Assembly: GCA_943367715.1 (NCBI GenBank)
Contig: CALRJY020000010.1
Span: 112,402 to 176,401 of the forward strand
Direction: 5' to 3'
DNA: 64,000 bases
Source of the DNA: JAEYXS01 sp943367715
GTDB taxonomy: Bacteria > Verrucomicrobiota > Verrucomicrobiia > Limisphaerales > JAEYXS01
Shown here: in pieces, positions 33,388 to 41,905 of the stretch
Layout of the letters: the number at the start of each line of letters is the position of its first letter
Position numbering within the stretch: the first letter of the stretch is position 1
Notes under the pieces: generated by a model
Seen by the model: only the letters and a program-made list of their open reading frames with translations
Told to the model about the DNA's origin: nothing
Databases searched by the model: none
Position numbers and translations under genes: made by a program

Positions 33388-34146
33388 ATGGTTGACTTGT
33401 TTATCAAATTTGCCAGAACCGCCTTGCTCGCGCTCCTCTTGGGTGGCGTGAGTTCCGGCTTCGTTCTCGCTCAGGCTCCACCTGAGCCGCCTTCATTTGA
33501 AGAAGTGCTGGCGCGGGCCCAGCAGGGTGAGGTCATCATGCAGCTCACCGTGGGGCGCATGTATGAAGAGCGCGGCTCCTACACCAATGCCGTGCGCTGG
33601 TACCAGGAGGCGGTCAAATCTGGAGACGCGGGTGGCCAGTTCAAGCTCGGGATGCTGCATGCCCAAGGCGCCGGCCTGCCCCGCGACATGGTCGCCGCAG
33701 TGAAATGGTTCGAGCAGTCGGCCAAGCAAGGTTTCGCCGCCGCCCAGTACAATCTAGGGGTCTGCTGGGAGAAAGGCCTGGGCACCCCAGAGCGCAACTA
33801 TGCGGAAGCATTGAAATGGTACAAGCTGGCCGCGGAACAGAATGATGCCTTTGCGCAAAAAGCCATGGGCGTTTTCTACGAAAAAGGCCTGGGGGTGAAA
33901 ACTGATCTCGCGGAAGCTTATAAATGGTATGCCCTCGCCAGCACAGCAGGCTTCCCGGAAGGCGAAACCTTGCGCAAAAATCTGGCGGCAAAATTCAAAC
34001 CCGAAGAACTGGCCGCAGCTCAGAAACGTTTTACGGACTATGCCGCCGCTAAGGCCGCGAATTCAGCAACACCGCCGCCACGCCTGCCGGTGGAAGCGAC
34101 AGCCAAGCCTGCGACGAAAGCAAAGACCAAAGATTTCTTAGACTGA
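33388..34146 (+). CDS. Exported Sel1-repeat protein
   Basis: 252 residues from the ATG at 33388. The signal peptide runs to about VLAQ. At least four Sel1-type repeats of about 36 residues follow (AQGAGLPRDMVAAVKWFEQSA, EKGLGTPERNYAEALKWYKLA and EKGLGVKTDLAEAYKWYALAS are the C-terminal halves). The tail is Ala/Pro/Lys-rich. Sel1 proteins serve as solenoid scaffolds. The partner is not evident. Confidence 0.85.
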   Translation: MVDLFIKFARTALLALLLGGVSSGFVLAQAPPEPPSFEEVLARAQQGEVIMQLTVGRMYEERGSYTNAVRWYQEAVKSGDAGGQFKLGMLHAQGAGLPRDMVAAVKWFEQSAKQGFAAAQYNLGVCWEKGLGTPERNYAEALKWYKLAAEQNDAFAQKAMGVFYEKGLGVKTDLAEAYKWYALASTAGFPEGETLRKNLAAKFKPEELAAAQKRFTDYAAAKAANSATPPPRLPVEATAKPATKAKTKDFLD

Positions 34147-34168
34147 GTGCGCCCAAGAAAGCCTTGGT

Positions 34169-35743
34169 TCATTCCACCGGTTCTTTTTCAAAGTCTGAAT
34201 CGATCACCCAGCCGGCCTTCACCTTCTCCCCTTTCATAAAGCGCTCGTAGAAGTTCCGCGTATCGGGAGCCGCGTAGATGTACTCGTCAAAGATTTTTCC
34301 CTTCCCGAACATGCGCGGGTCGCCCTGTTCTTTCAGTTCCTTTTCCATCTGTTGCTTGAGCGCTTGTTTCTTATTTTCCATCGAGGCAGTGGTGGCGAGA
34401 TTCACCAGGCAATCCGGGTCTTTCTTCAAGTCATAGAGTTCTTCTCCCGGGCGTTTGCCAAAGGCCAGCGACCAGAATTTCTTGGAGTCAATGCTGGTGC
34501 GATTCGCGATGAGCCACGTCTTTACCGGGCTGGCATCGCAGTTGAGATAACCGGTCTCGGGATTACAGGCGGGCCAGCGGTCTGGCTCATAGTTCTGCAA
34601 GAACAACAGGTCATCCTTGAGGATGCCGCGGATGGGATAGCCCACGTCACCCGGACGGCCCACATCATGCCGCTCTTTGCCCACCAGCACGTGATCGCGT
34701 TTCGGATTCACCTGTCCCGCTTTGTCAGAGAAAAGGATGTCGCTAATGCTCTGTCCGCTGATCGGATGCATCCCGGACTTTTTCTGATCTATCTGCGCGA
34801 GCTCCAGGAACGTGGGGGCCAGATCGGTGAAGTTCACAAAGTCATTGATGACCCGGCCCGATTTCTTGAGGCCGGCAGGCCAACGGATGGCGAGCGGGAT
34901 GTGGTTGGAATCTTCATAGGCCATCCCCTTCACACGTGGAAAGGGCATGCCGTGGTCCGACGTGACGATGACGATGGTGTTCTCCAATTCACCGCGTTGC
35001 TCCAGCAACGTCAGCATGCGTTCGAGGTGTTTATCCGTCTGCTCCACTTCATAGGCGTAATCCAGCATGTCATTGCGCGTCGTTTCGTTATCCGGCCAAT
35101 AACCCGGTACGCGATCGATGTCCGTGACTTTTTTGCCGCCCTTCGCCACGCCCGATCCTGACTCATACGCGCGATGCGGTTCATAAGAGCCATACCAGAA
35201 GAACCACGGCTGATCGTGGGATTTCTCACTCATGAAGTCCGCGAAGTTAGCGGCGTAATCGATGTTGCTGACCGCAGGTGTCGCTCCGGGCGATCTCCGT
35301 TTTTGATACGGCTTGCCGGTCATCTGGCGCATCGCGCCGTTCGCGTCCTTGGCCTCGCCCGGTCCCCACCCTTTGCCGGTGAAGCCGGTCGTGTAGCCAT
35401 TCTCGCCCAACACTTCGACGACGGATTTGAACTTCGCGGGGAAATAGCAGATGTGGTTCGCCGCCTCTTCCAACTGCCATGAGTAACGGCCGGTGAGGAT
35501 GATGGAACGCGAGGGCGCGCACTTGGCGTTGGGGGTGTATGCGTTATGGAACAACAAGCCCTCGCGCGCCACCCGATCAAAACCGGGCGTGTTCACCCAC
35601 TTCGCCCCGTAAGCACTGGCGTGGCCGTAAGACCAGTCATCGGCGATGGCGAAGAGGATGTTCGGACGCTTGCTCGCAGCACTGGCCGTGATAGCTGAAA
35701 TGAGAAGCAGACAAAATAATGCGATGCGTGTGCGGGTCAGCAT
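34169..35743 (-). CDS. Exported sulfatase, formylglycine type
   Basis: 524 residues from the ATG at 35743, giving a clear signal peptide (RIALFCLLLISAITASA). The longest frame would add 40 residues through the intergenic region. Metal ligands Asp35-Asp36 (IADDWSYG), formylglycine motif CAPSR starting at Cys75, a VTSDHGMPFPRVKG motif with the Asp-His pair, and a C-terminal subdomain ending near LYDLKKDPDCLVNLA are all present. Like the sulfatase at 15686 it would need an FGE enzyme encoded elsewhere. Substrate specificity is not deducible. Confidence 0.9.
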   Translation of the reverse strand: MLTRTRIALFCLLLISAITASAASKRPNILFAIADDWSYGHASAYGAKWVNTPGFDRVAREGLLFHNAYTPNAKCAPSRSIILTGRYSWQLEEAANHICYFPAKFKSVVEVLGENGYTTGFTGKGWGPGEAKDANGAMRQMTGKPYQKRRSPGATPAVSNIDYAANFADFMSEKSHDQPWFFWYGSYEPHRAYESGSGVAKGGKKVTDIDRVPGYWPDNETTRNDMLDYAYEVEQTDKHLERMLTLLEQRGELENTIVIVTSDHGMPFPRVKGMAYEDSNHIPLAIRWPAGLKKSGRVINDFVNFTDLAPTFLELAQIDQKKSGMHPISGQSISDILFSDKAGQVNPKRDHVLVGKERHDVGRPGDVGYPIRGILKDDLLFLQNYEPDRWPACNPETGYLNCDASPVKTWLIANRTSIDSKKFWSLAFGKRPGEELYDLKKDPDCLVNLATTASMENKKQALKQQMEKELKEQGDPRMFGKGKIFDEYIYAAPDTRNFYERFMKGEKVKAGWVIDSDFEKEPVE

Positions 35744-35835
35744 AGGTCTTGTGAATTGGGTGATAGTATCCGGCCACTTTCTACCGATGGCAAGTTCCAC
35801 CTCCTCCATCTCGGCGGCTATCGTCAACATCAGCA

Positions 35836-36681
35836 TTGCCCACGCTGGCACAGCATGAAACAACTCCCGGCGTGTTGACGCGATTTTTTGCCTGGCTGCT
35901 CAGTTTCGGGGTGATCAAGAAAGTCCTGTGGCGCCGCTGGTATGATTACCTGGCGGGCTACAAACAGGTGACCGACTGGACGTGCATGAACTACGGCTAC
36001 GCCGGTTTGCCCGAAGCCAAGACTGTCGCCGTCCCCACTGCCTTGGAACCCGAACGCTGGTGCTTGCAACTTTATCACCACGTGGCGAGCGCGACGGACC
36101 TGGGCGGCGCACGAGTTCTTGAAGTCGGCAGTGGTCGTGGTGGTGGAGCGGCGTTCTTGAAGGAGGCTTTGCAGCCAGCCAGCTATGTCGGCGTCGATTA
36201 CTCGGACAAGGCCGTGGCGCTTTGTCGTGAACGCTACCCGGCTATTCAGGGGTTGAGCTTCCAGCAAGGTGACGCGGAACAGTTGCCTTGCGAATCTGCT
36301 TCGTTCGATGCGGTCATCAACGTCGAGTCATCTCACTGCTATCCGAACTTTCCTAAGTTCCTCAGTGAAGTGCACCGCGTGTTGAAAGCGGGCGGTTATT
36401 TTCTTTATGCCGATTTCAGGGACGAACTGGAACTCGGCAACTGGCGCACACAACTGCGCGCGTCGGGCCTGGAGATCGTACGGGAGATCAACATCACTCC
36501 GAATGTGCTGGCCGCACTGGACATCGACGACACACGCAAGCAAACACTTATCCAGAAACTGATTCCTAAGTGGCTATTGAAATCATTCCAAGATTTTGCG
36601 GGGACAAAAGGATCGGTGGTGTATCGCAACTTTGCGCACGGGCAGATGCAGTATTACAGTTTCGTGTTGCGGAAGCCATGA
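35836..36681 (+). CDS. Class I methyltransferase, mycocerosate/sterol O-methyltransferase-like
   Basis: 281 residues if it starts at TTG 35836; GTG 35872 is an alternative, and no ATG is available before residue 51. Motif I VLEVGSGRGGGAAF, acidic VDYS after strand 2, GDAEQLPCESASFDAVINVES, and HRVLKAGGYFLYADF are all typical. The TCMNYGY segment before the fold resembles the phthiotriolone-dimycocerosate methyltransferase group, by memory. The substrate is probably a lipid or polyketide hydroxyl, inferred. No signal peptide; divergent from the sulfatase. Confidence 0.8.
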   Translation: MPTLAQHETTPGVLTRFFAWLLSFGVIKKVLWRRWYDYLAGYKQVTDWTCMNYGYAGLPEAKTVAVPTALEPERWCLQLYHHVASATDLGGARVLEVGSGRGGGAAFLKEALQPASYVGVDYSDKAVALCRERYPAIQGLSFQQGDAEQLPCESASFDAVINVESSHCYPNFPKFLSEVHRVLKAGGYFLYADFRDELELGNWRTQLRASGLEIVREINITPNVLAALDIDDTRKQTLIQKLIPKWLLKSFQDFAGTKGSVVYRNFAHGQMQYYSFVLRKP

Positions 36682-36765
36682 CGTGATCGTCCCGGATGCG
36701 GGATGCCGAAGCCAACCTCACTGAATTGAGTTAGTTCCGCCTCCTCACGTCGGCGGCTACGAGTG

Positions 36766-37716
36766 CTAAAACACTGCCGGGCAGCCTTCTTCTAGAAATC
36801 TCAAATGCTGGTTTAGGCCTTTTTGGTGGCAGAGCTCCTGCATCCAGCGCGGCGGCTCGTTCATGTCTTCAAAGGAGAGTTTGAACGTGCCGTAATGCAT
36901 CGGCACCAGCCATTTTGCTTTCAGATCCAGAAAAACTTGCACGGCATCATCCGGTCCCATGTGCGTGCGACGGAAGGAATCGGGATAGTATGCGCCGATG
37001 GGCAGCAGCGCGATCTCCGGAGCGCATCGCTCACCGATCTCGCAGAAGCCCTCGAAGTACGCGCTGTCTCCGGCGTGATATACCTTGCGCCCTTGATGTT
37101 CTAAAATGAATCCACCGTAACCGCGATGATGATCGTGCAAGGTGCGCGCACCCCAATGCTTGCTCGGTACCAATGTGACTTTCCAATCACCCTTCTGATA
37201 ACTCTCCCACCATTTCAGCTCGATGACATTCTCGAAGCCCAAACCTTTTGCGAGCGGTGCCATGCCCCACGGCATCACGCCGAGTTTCGGGTGCGGTAGC
37301 TTCTTAAGTGAGGGCCGGTGGAAATGATCGAAGTGTGCGTGCGTGAGCAGCACGAGATCAATGGGCGGCAGGTCCTCAATCTTAAGGCCCGCGTGCTTGA
37401 GACGTTTCAGTAGAAATATCCAGTTCGCAAAATTCGGATCCACCAGCGCATTGAGATCCGTAAATTGAATCAGAAACGAAGCATGACCGATCCAAGTCAG
37501 CGCGACCTCGCCATTCTTCAACGTCGGGAACTCCGGCTTGCGATGCGAACCCGTGCGCTTCGTGATCAGCGCCTTCCAGACCATCTCATGAAAGAACGTG
37601 CGCGGATTGAAATGATTGCCCGGGGTCAAGTCCTTCAAAGAGCGGGGGATACGCCGCGTGGGACGATATGGCTCGTGGGCTTTGGGCTGGCCTTTTCCGT
37701 CACTCATATCACTCAT
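36766..37716 (-). CDS. Metallo-beta-lactamase-fold hydrolase (NAPE-PLD / UlaG-like)
   Basis: 316 residues from the ATG at 37716. The frame to 37863 would overlap the start of the divergent gene and is not used. Zinc motif THAHFDH (residues 125-131), a preceding LTWIGHASFLIQ strand, a further His in PSKHWGARTLHDHH, YHAGDSAYFEGF and the final VPMHYGTF are all in place. The closest named relatives are N-acyl-phosphatidylethanolamine phospholipase D and L-ascorbate-6-phosphate lactonase. No signal peptide. Probably a phosphodiesterase acting on a lipid or sugar phosphate. Confidence 0.85.
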   Translation of the reverse strand: MSDMSDGKGQPKAHEPYRPTRRIPRSLKDLTPGNHFNPRTFFHEMVWKALITKRTGSHRKPEFPTLKNGEVALTWIGHASFLIQFTDLNALVDPNFANWIFLLKRLKHAGLKIEDLPPIDLVLLTHAHFDHFHRPSLKKLPHPKLGVMPWGMAPLAKGLGFENVIELKWWESYQKGDWKVTLVPSKHWGARTLHDHHRGYGGFILEHQGRKVYHAGDSAYFEGFCEIGERCAPEIALLPIGAYYPDSFRRTHMGPDDAVQVFLDLKAKWLVPMHYGTFKLSFEDMNEPPRWMQELCHQKGLNQHLRFLEEGCPAVF

Positions 37717-37814
37717 CGCGTTTAAAGTAGTCCACTGGCGCCTGAATAAAAAGAAATCTTCGGCGTCGATATAGATGTTGGCACAAAAAGCCGACAGAAG
37801 CAAAAAGGCAAAGT

Positions 37815-38234
37815 ATGAAAAAAGTCGTAACCGCCCTTGCAATTTGCGGAATATTGATCGCAAGCGCGCAGCAATCCCACGCCGGTGATCGTGAATGGGC
37901 CACCGCCGGCAAAGTGCTCACGGGCGTCATCGCCGGAGCCGTGATCGCAAGATCCTTCGAGCCCGCGCCGGTAGTTTATGCGCCCGCTCCCGTGGTCTAT
38001 CAGCAAGCACCCGTAGTTTATCAACCGGCACCCACGGTGGTATATCAGTCCGCGCCCGTGGTGGTGCATCCGCGCGCATATCATGGACGTCCGGTGTATG
38101 TGCAGGCGGCGCCCGTTTGCGTTCCGCCGCCCCGCGTGGTGGTATGCCCGCCGCCCGTTCACTGCGGGCCGTCTCCGGTGATCAGTCATCACTATAGCTT
38201 CGGCCATCGCCCGCCGCATCGAGTTTGCTGGTGA
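37815..38234 (+). CDS. Small exported Pro/Val/Tyr-repeat protein
   Basis: 139 residues. The signal peptide (MKKVVTALAICGILIASAQQSHA) is clear and the mature chain is almost entirely low-complexity: several tandem APxVVYQ-type units (PAPVVYAPAPVVYQQAPVVY) then a His/Pro/Cys-rich end (CVPPPRVVVCPPPVHCG). It has a glycine-zipper-like segment (VLTGVIAGAVIARSF) before the repeats. Possibly an envelope or surface coat protein. Followed by its own terminator. Confidence 0.75.
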   Translation: MKKVVTALAICGILIASAQQSHAGDREWATAGKVLTGVIAGAVIARSFEPAPVVYAPAPVVYQQAPVVYQPAPTVVYQSAPVVVHPRAYHGRPVYVQAAPVCVPPPRVVVCPPPVHCGPSPVISHHYSFGHRPPHRVCW

Positions 38235-38268
38235 TTCAGTTCCCGGGAGGAACCGAAAAATTCAGCCG

Positions 38269-38299
38269 CCTGTCCGGTGTTTCACCGGACAGGTTTTTT
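38269..38299 (+). terminator. Terminator after the repeat protein gene
   Basis: Stem CCTGTCCGGTG / CACCGGACAGG, 3-base loop, six T. Confidence 0.9.
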
Positions 38300-38339
38300 A
38301 TTGGCGTGAAAACTGCACGGTTCATACTGACCGGGACAC

Positions 38340-38894
38340 ATGGAAAAACTTATCGGCCAGTTAAATACTTTTCTGCGCAAACAACCGCGTCTGGGAAAAG
38401 GTGTGTACATCGCCAAGTCCGCCGTAGTGCTCGGTGACGTGACGATGGGCGACAACTCCAGTGTGTGGTACAACGCCACCGTGCGGGGTGACATCAACCG
38501 CATCGAGATCGGTCATCACTCCAACATCCAGGACAATGCGGTGATTCACCTCGCGGATGATTTTCCGTGTCTCATCGGCAATTATGTAACCGTGGGCCAC
38601 TCCGCCATCGTGCACGCGTGCACCGTGGGTGATGAATGCCTCATCGGCATGGGCGCGACCATCCTCGATGGCGCGGTGATCGGTGAGCAGTGCATCATCG
38701 GTGCCAACGCCCTCGTCACGCAGGGCACTGTGATCCCGCCTGGCTCCATGGTCGTCGGCTCTCCCGGCAAAGTGAAACGTGCCCTCACTGCGGAAGAACG
38801 TGCCGGGCTGAAATACTGGGCCGAGAAGTATGTGGTGAACTCAGCGTACTGTTTGCAGCACGGTATTAATGTCGGCGGACCTTTACCCACGTAA
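38340..38894 (+). CDS. Gamma-class carbonic anhydrase-like hexapeptide protein
   Basis: 184 residues. The left-handed beta-helix is visible as hexapeptide turns from about residue 20 to 145. The three expected zinc ligands are His70 (AVIHLADDF), His87 and His92 (VGHSAIVHACTVG). It ends in helices (TAEERAGLKYWAEKYV). The group includes YrdA/CaiE-like proteins, some of which lack activity; the presence of all three His favours a metal site. Cytoplasmic trimer expected. Single gene with a terminator shared with the convergent PSD1 gene. Confidence 0.9.
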   Translation: MEKLIGQLNTFLRKQPRLGKGVYIAKSAVVLGDVTMGDNSSVWYNATVRGDINRIEIGHHSNIQDNAVIHLADDFPCLIGNYVTVGHSAIVHACTVGDECLIGMGATILDGAVIGEQCIIGANALVTQGTVIPPGSMVVGSPGKVKRALTAEERAGLKYWAEKYVVNSAYCLQHGINVGGPLPT

Positions 38895-38921
38895 GCTTTT
38901 TCTCCGCCTCTTGCGTAAAAC

Positions 38922-38949
38922 AAAAAGACCGGCCGAAGCCGGTCTTTTT
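38922..38949. terminator. Bidirectional terminator between carbonic anhydrase and PSD1 genes
   Basis: AAAAAGACCGGC, loop CGAA, GCCGGTCTTTTT. The A/T tracts allow it to end transcription from both convergent genes. Confidence 0.9.
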
Positions 38950-38972
38950 CGTTTTCAACACTTACTACAAAC

Positions 38973-41891
38973 TCAGTTCACAAACGTCGCTTCGTTCGTC
39001 TGCAAGAGCGCATGTGCATACTTGTCCCACGCACCCAACGTCTTCGGCGCGCTCTTCGCTGCCGCGGGTTGGCGATCCATCCCCTTGCCTTTACCCTTTC
39101 CTTTCGGGTTAGCCTGCGCCACGGGTTGTACGCTCGCTACCACGGGCACCAGATCGTTTGCCGGTGTGCTGTTCAGGAACGCCAGTCCCAGCTTGATCTC
39201 CGTCTCAGAAGGCAACCGCTGGAAGATCAGCTCATACAGCATTTTGATGCGATCGTCGTCTTCCTCGATCGCCTTGAAATCCTTTCGCTCCGTCAAGTTG
39301 CGCGCCTGTTCCACCACCAGCGGACTGTTCATCATGAACAGCGATTGCTGCGGCACGATCGTCTCATACCGTTTGCCCGTCGTGATGTCCGGATTCGCGA
39401 AGTCGAAATTATTCATCACCTCCGGCACCTTCGCGCGATCGATATAGCCATACACCGTGCGCCGCGTGGAATATGGTTCGCTCATCAGGTTCACCGGTTT
39501 GCCGCCCATCGTCTTGTCCAGCTTGTCGCCCATCGCGAGGAGCGAATCCCGCAACGCTTCGAACTCCAGCCTCCGGATGTTCGCGCGCCAGAGCAGGCGG
39601 TTATACGGATCCTGCTGCGCGAACTGCGCATTGTTCTCGCTGCTCTGCTGGTACGCGTAGGTCATCATGATCTTCTTGTGAAGCGTCTTCACCGACCAGC
39701 CGCTCGCCATGAAATCATTCGCCAGATAATCCAGTAATTCCGGATGGCTCGGCGGCGTGCTCTGCGTGCCGAAGTCATCTGGCGTCAGCACAAACCCGTC
39801 GCCGAAATGATGCATCCAGATGCGATTCACCGCCACGCGCGCGGTCAAAGGATTGTCTTTCGAGGCGATCGATTTCGCGAGTTCGAGCCGGCCGCTGCCA
39901 TCGCGGAAGGGCTGCTTGCCCGTGCTAAAAATCTCCAGGAACCGCCGCGGCACCACTGGCCCGCGACTGCCCGCTTCACCACGGATGAACACATAAGAAT
40001 CCTTCGGGCTCTCTGAGTCATTGATCACCATCGCCCGCGCGGGCGCACCCGGATGACTGCCTTCCAGTTGGGAGATGGCCGAGCGCAACCGCGTCTCGCG
40101 CCCTTGCAGATTGCGCGGGAGCGCACGACGCAACGCTTCCAATGGATCTTCATTGTTACGCGCACCGGGGATGATCGCCATCCGCACCGCTTCCTGATTG
40201 GGATCCGGCAACGCCTTGGCCTTGGGATTGCGGGCAGATACTTCCTGCCAGCGGGTCTCCACCGTGTTGAAGGCGCGTCCGTAAATGGCCGCCACCTGCG
40301 CCATCGAGGTTGGATAAACTCCCCGGAACTGGTTTGCGATGAACGGATTGATCGGCTTGCGCTTGTCCGCGTTCGCCGCGATGCGTGTCGATATCTCTTT
40401 CGATTTCGTCGCGAACTCGCTGTCCGACAATCGTGCGAATTCATGATACGGCCCCAGCACGGGATCATTCTGCCGGCGACCGCGCAAAAGATTCTGCCAG
40501 ATCCGCACCGCTTCCTGGTTCAGCTTGTGCTTGCGCACCAGCGCACCCACCTCGCTCTGCGGCTTGCCCTTGGCCTCATCGATGATGGCCAAGTACATGC
40601 CCGCATTCTTGCGCATGTCACCCAGAAACTCGCCGACATCCTTCCGGTAAAATTCCTGCAGGTCATTCTCCAGCTTCGCGCGCTGCATCTGGTATGCTTG
40701 ATACTCCGGCGTCTTCTCGTTCACGTCGGTGATGAGCGGTTTCTCCTTCGGTTCGGTGGAACTCATGAAGATGCCGTGCAACGCGTAATAATCCTCCGTG
40801 GGCAGCGGATCGAACATGTGATCGTGGCACCGTGAGCACGCCACCGTCAGCGCTTGGAAACCCTTCGTCACCGTATCGATGCGGTCATTGATGATCTCGT
40901 TCTGCTGATTGTCGAAGCGGTTGCCCAGCGTGATGAAGCCCAGCGCCGCCAGCGACGTTTTGTCCTTCACGTTCATGCGATCCGCCGCTAGCTGTTCCAT
41001 GATGAACTGGTCGTACGGCTTGTCGTCATTGAACGCCTTGATCACGTAATCCCGGTACGTATACGCGTAGGGATAATGAAAATCTTCCCGCTGCCCGTTC
41101 ACTTCACCCTTCGTGTCCGCATAGCGCGCCACATCCAGCCAGTAACGGCCCCAGCGCTCGCCGTATTGCGGTGATGCCAGCAGGCGGTCGATGAGCTTCT
41201 CGTAAGCATTGGCAGAATCATCCGCAAGGAACGCCTTCACTTCTTCCGGCGTCGGCGGCAGGCCGATCAGGTCGAACGTCGCCCGGCGGATGAGCGTGCG
41301 TTTATCCGCCAGCTTGTTCGGATACATGTTCTTCGACTCCAACTTGGCGACGATGAAATTATCGATGTCATTCTTCACCCACTGCTGCGCGTTCACCGTC
41401 GCCACAGCCGGCTTGGTGACGGGCTTGAAAGCCCAGTGATTCGCGGCTGCGGCATTGCTGGAGCCTTTCGCCGTCTTGGCCCCTTCGCTCTGCGGCACCG
41501 GTGCACCCATCTTGATCCACACCACGAAATCCGCCACCACACTGCTCGGCAGTTTCTCTTTTGGTGGCATCTGCATGTCCGGATCACCATACGCGATGGC
41601 GCGGATGAGCATGCTTTTCTCCACATTGCCCGGCACCACCGAGGGACTCCCGCTGTCACCGCCTCGCAGCATCCCTTCCTTCGTATCCAGCGTCAGTCCG
41701 CCCTTCACCTTGGCCTCCGTGCCGCTGTGACACTTGTAACATTTTTCCACCAACACCGGCGCGATCTTCGCGTTGTAGAACTCAAGCTGCTGCTTGATCA
41801 CATCATTCGCGCGCGATGACGGCGCGAACACCAGCGCCAACGCACCGAGCGCGAGCGCTGCTGACCGGTTGGTTAAGGTTGGAAATTTCAT
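38973..41891 (-). CDS. PSD1-type cytochrome protein (PSCyt1-DUF1549-DUF1553)
   Basis: 972 residues with a signal peptide (to about SSRA). The haem motif CYKCH (51-55) starts the planctomycete cytochrome c domain, which also has DMQMPPKEKLP. DUF1549 spans about 165-380 (IDNFIVAKLES, RRATFDLIGLPPTPEEV, and a second haem motif CSRCH at 352-356). DUF1553 (about 670-930) has NPLTARVAVNRIWMHHFGDGFV and PDDFGTQSTPPSHPELLDYLA. The DUF1501 gene follows on the same transcript side, only 14 bases upstream. These pairs are hallmarks of Planctomycetes-Verrucomicrobia; function unproven, linked to polysaccharide use by abundance only. Confidence 0.9.
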   Translation of the reverse strand: MKFPTLTNRSAALALGALALVFAPSSRANDVIKQQLEFYNAKIAPVLVEKCYKCHSGTEAKVKGGLTLDTKEGMLRGGDSGSPSVVPGNVEKSMLIRAIAYGDPDMQMPPKEKLPSSVVADFVVWIKMGAPVPQSEGAKTAKGSSNAAAANHWAFKPVTKPAVATVNAQQWVKNDIDNFIVAKLESKNMYPNKLADKRTLIRRATFDLIGLPPTPEEVKAFLADDSANAYEKLIDRLLASPQYGERWGRYWLDVARYADTKGEVNGQREDFHYPYAYTYRDYVIKAFNDDKPYDQFIMEQLAADRMNVKDKTSLAALGFITLGNRFDNQQNEIINDRIDTVTKGFQALTVACSRCHDHMFDPLPTEDYYALHGIFMSSTEPKEKPLITDVNEKTPEYQAYQMQRAKLENDLQEFYRKDVGEFLGDMRKNAGMYLAIIDEAKGKPQSEVGALVRKHKLNQEAVRIWQNLLRGRRQNDPVLGPYHEFARLSDSEFATKSKEISTRIAANADKRKPINPFIANQFRGVYPTSMAQVAAIYGRAFNTVETRWQEVSARNPKAKALPDPNQEAVRMAIIPGARNNEDPLEALRRALPRNLQGRETRLRSAISQLEGSHPGAPARAMVINDSESPKDSYVFIRGEAGSRGPVVPRRFLEIFSTGKQPFRDGSGRLELAKSIASKDNPLTARVAVNRIWMHHFGDGFVLTPDDFGTQSTPPSHPELLDYLANDFMASGWSVKTLHKKIMMTYAYQQSSENNAQFAQQDPYNRLLWRANIRRLEFEALRDSLLAMGDKLDKTMGGKPVNLMSEPYSTRRTVYGYIDRAKVPEVMNNFDFANPDITTGKRYETIVPQQSLFMMNSPLVVEQARNLTERKDFKAIEEDDDRIKMLYELIFQRLPSETEIKLGLAFLNSTPANDLVPVVASVQPVAQANPKGKGKGKGMDRQPAAAKSAPKTLGAWDKYAHALLQTNEATFVN

Positions 41892-41905
41892 ACGCGTTCA
41901 CTCCC

